A stretch of 64,000 nucleotides of DNA from NCBI GenBank assembly GCA_013400115.1, contig VXBP01004478.1, forward strand, positions 372,001 through 436,000. Direction: 5' to 3'. Source of the stretch: Rhinopomastus cyanomelas (lineage: Eukaryota; Chordata; Aves; Bucerotiformes; Rhinopomastidae). Position 1 is the first letter of the stretch. Each line of letters opens with the position of its first letter. The notes under the pieces were generated by a model, which worked only from the letters and a program-made list of their open reading frames with translations, was not told the origin of the DNA and searched no databases. The position numbers and the translations under genes are program-made. This document shows, piece after piece, positions 62,083 to 64,000 of the stretch.

Positions 62083-62152
62083 CAGACATGTTTGTGAGTT
62101 AGTCTTACAAATACCAGCAGACATGTTTGTGAGTTAGTCTTACAAATACCAG
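62083..62152. repeat. Perfect 35-bp tandem duplication
   Basis: The unit starting 'cagacatgtttgtgagttag' occupies 62083-62117 and is repeated without change at 62118-62152. Two identical copies imply a recent event. Confidence 0.95.
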
Positions 62153-62394
62153 CACTGATACCAAGGTGGGGACAGCAGCAAAGAAACTGTAGGACAGAAG
62201 TGTAGCAGATACAGAACTCCGCCGGTTTAAATGTTTTTAAGATATGTTGAAACAATGGGCTTCTGAATGTATGCATGTCTTTCCTTCCTACACCACATTT
62301 TAATTCAGATTTTTCCATTAACTTGGCTGATGGGTCTTCCAACATTCTCATTACTAAACCTATCACTAGATTTCCTCACTGAGAATTTTAACGG

Positions 62395-62885
62395 CTGGAG
62401 AGTTGGGTGGGGAGAAATTGAATGAACTGTAACAAGGGTAAATGTAGAGTCTGGCATCTGGGCAAGAACAATCCCAGGTACTAGTACAGGTTGGGACTGA
62501 CTCATTGGAGAGCAGTGTAGGAGAAAGGGACCTGGAAGTCCTGGTGGCCAGCAGGATGACTAAGAGCCAGTAACGTGCTCTTGTGGCCAAGAATGCCTAT
62601 GGCATCCTGGGGTGGATTAGAAGGGGGATGGTTAGTAGATTGAGAGAGGTTCTCCCCCCTCTCTACTCAGCCCTGGTGAGATCACATCCAGAATACTGCA
62701 TCCAGTTCAGGGCCCTCAGTTCAAGAGGGACACAGAACTGCTGAAGAGTGTCCAGCACAGAGCCACAAAGATGATGGAGTGGAACATGTCCCTTGAGGAA
62801 AGGCTGAGGGAGCTGGGTCTCTTTAGCTTGGAAAAGAGAAGACTGAGAGATGACCCTCACTCCTTCTCATATTTATGAGGAACAT
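62395..62885 (+). mobile_element. CR1 LINE fragment, older subfamily, 3' end missing
   Basis: 'gctggagagttgggtgggga' (ORF2 end), 'aagggacctggaagtcctgg', 'ctactcagccctggtgagat' and 'gggtctctttagcttggaaa'. The normal 3' tail is lost. Open frames on the opposite strand here are shadows. It is related to the copy at 1030-1715. Confidence 0.93.
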
Positions 62886-64000
62886 CACTAGATGATCTGA
62901 ACGGATCACATAGCAAGATGCCTTAAATACTATGACAGTCCTTTTGGTTCAAGAGAGTAATTTTTGCCTATTAATAGACAACATACCAAAAATTGTAAGT
63001 GGCAAGAGATGAAACTCCTTTGGGATAACATCATTCAGTTTATGCAGAAGCTGAGAAAAAATTTGCAAAAGATCTGAAAGTAATTATATTCTATTGTATT
63101 GCTTTGATTAGAAAAGAAGAAGAAAAAAGTAATTGAAATCTAAACCTGATGTAAGAAGGAATTTTTCTGGAAAAATTATGTGTTTTTTTAAAAAATTGTG
63201 CAGTTTATCGAAGAAGTCTGCCACTCTAACAGCAGCACAGCTGACATGCTGGACGGGGCTGAAGGAACAAAGACCAGCTAATCAAGCACAGATCATGTCA
63301 AACAGAAGACATCTTCATCTATTTTATGTGAAAAGACTAATTTCAAATGAAAATGCCTCTTTATGAAAAGCAAAAACCATTACATGTTGATTATTAATTA
63401 CTTTGAAAAAAATATTTCAAGTACTTGGATGTATGCTTTTGGTTTATATAGGAAATAAAGAAAAAAATCCTTCAAATTAACCAAAATTTTAATCTAGTAG
63501 AATAAAATAGTAGGAAAAAGTAAAATGTATGCAAGAAAGCAAGTTCCAGTACAAGAGGGATTCTGAAAACACAAAGAGCAGAACCTTTTGTTCTTCCCCA
63601 AACCTACAAATGATGCACTATCCCTACAGGAGTTCCTTTAAAACTTAAAATGTATTTTTCACAGAAACTCTGAATTCCTTTGGGGGAAAGGCTTGATTGC
63701 ATATCCCTCAGAGTCTAAAAGGCTGCCCATATGAACTGAATTATCCATGACATGTACCTTCAGACATTTGTAATGTGATATTTCATGTAAATTTAGACCA
63801 TACCTTGGACCTGAGCCGCTGGCAATGTTGATTTTATTCAGGAGCTCAGATAAGAAAAAAAATTCCGACATCCTTGCTAATCTGTAGTCGTTAACATGGA
63901 ATTTCCAACATAAAGAGCATAAAAGCATCTAATTTGCTGTAGCAAATGAAAGGAAAACAAACTTTGCATTTCACTTTCCTTTTCAATGTCTAAAGTTACT
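62886..64000. other. NBEA intron with a possible small exon
   Basis: AT-rich intron to the window edge. A splice-site-bounded 41-nt open segment at 63804-63844 on the minus strand is described separately. Confidence 0.45.
63804..63844 (-). other. Possible unannotated 41-nt exon on the NBEA strand
   Basis: In minus sense a pyrimidine tract (eight T, then CTTATCTGAG) is followed by 41 nt open as LLNKINIASGSGPR and then the donor GTATGG. The composition is richer than the flanks. I do not recognise the peptide as neurobeachin. Its end phase (two bases of a codon) does not match exon A, which needs a codon boundary, so it could only be used with another exon between them, or as a frame-shifting cryptic exon. 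It may be chance. Confidence 0.22.

Noticed and set aside
1..64000. MAB21L1, tRNA genes, rRNA, CRISPR arrays, bacterial or viral genes
   Set aside because: MAB21L1 is a single long open frame of about 360 codons and none is present. No tRNA cloverleaf, rRNA, spaced direct-repeat array or viral-type coding region was seen.

Overview
This window looks like avian nuclear DNA. It is AT-rich, almost entirely non-coding, and scattered with about thirty fragments of CR1, the dominant LINE of birds. By my hand tally CR1 covers roughly 10 kb of the 64 kb. That is dense for a bird, but the species cannot be named from this sequence alone. There are no bacterial-type genes, operons, CRISPR arrays, rRNAs or tRNAs.

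The only host gene I can support is on the minus strand. Four internal exons of NBEA (neurobeachin) lie at 56614-56550, 43465-43357, 38481-38315 and 7333-7209. Spliced in that order they give 466 nt of continuous open frame, about 155 codons, with matching phases and GT/AG at every intron edge. They encode the conserved stretch just before the PH-BEACH domain, where the family carries DUF1088. The paralogue LRBA is less likely on residue choice in the last exon. The first and last exons of the gene and its PH, BEACH and WD40 parts lie outside the window. The introns are about 13.1, 4.9 and 31.0 kb.

Layout, low to high coordinate: 1-7208 is the start of the intron downstream of exon D. 7334-38314 is a 31-kb intron with many CR1 copies. 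38482-43356 is a short intron holding a 1.1-kb CR1 with a decayed reverse transcriptase and a CR1-free block that looks regulatory. 43466-56549 is the 13-kb intron with several long antisense CR1 copies. 56615-64000 is the intron upstream of exon A and contains a suspected assembly error: two apparently identical 786-bp blocks, each abutting a single N.

Several CR1-free blocks carry homeodomain-type TAAT/ATTA cores and look like candidate conserved non-coding elements (7.5-8.0, 17.1-17.5, 22.5-24.6, 40.5-41.4, 54.9-55.3 and 56.1-56.5 kb). NBEA introns are a plausible place for enhancers because MAB21L1 is nested in an NBEA intron in vertebrates. MAB21L1 itself is not in this window. I found no convincing new biological system. 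The points most worth checking are the duplicated block, a possible unannotated 41-nt exon at 63.8 kb, the candidate regulatory blocks, and a few hairpins and inverted CR1 pairs in the NBEA pre-mRNA.
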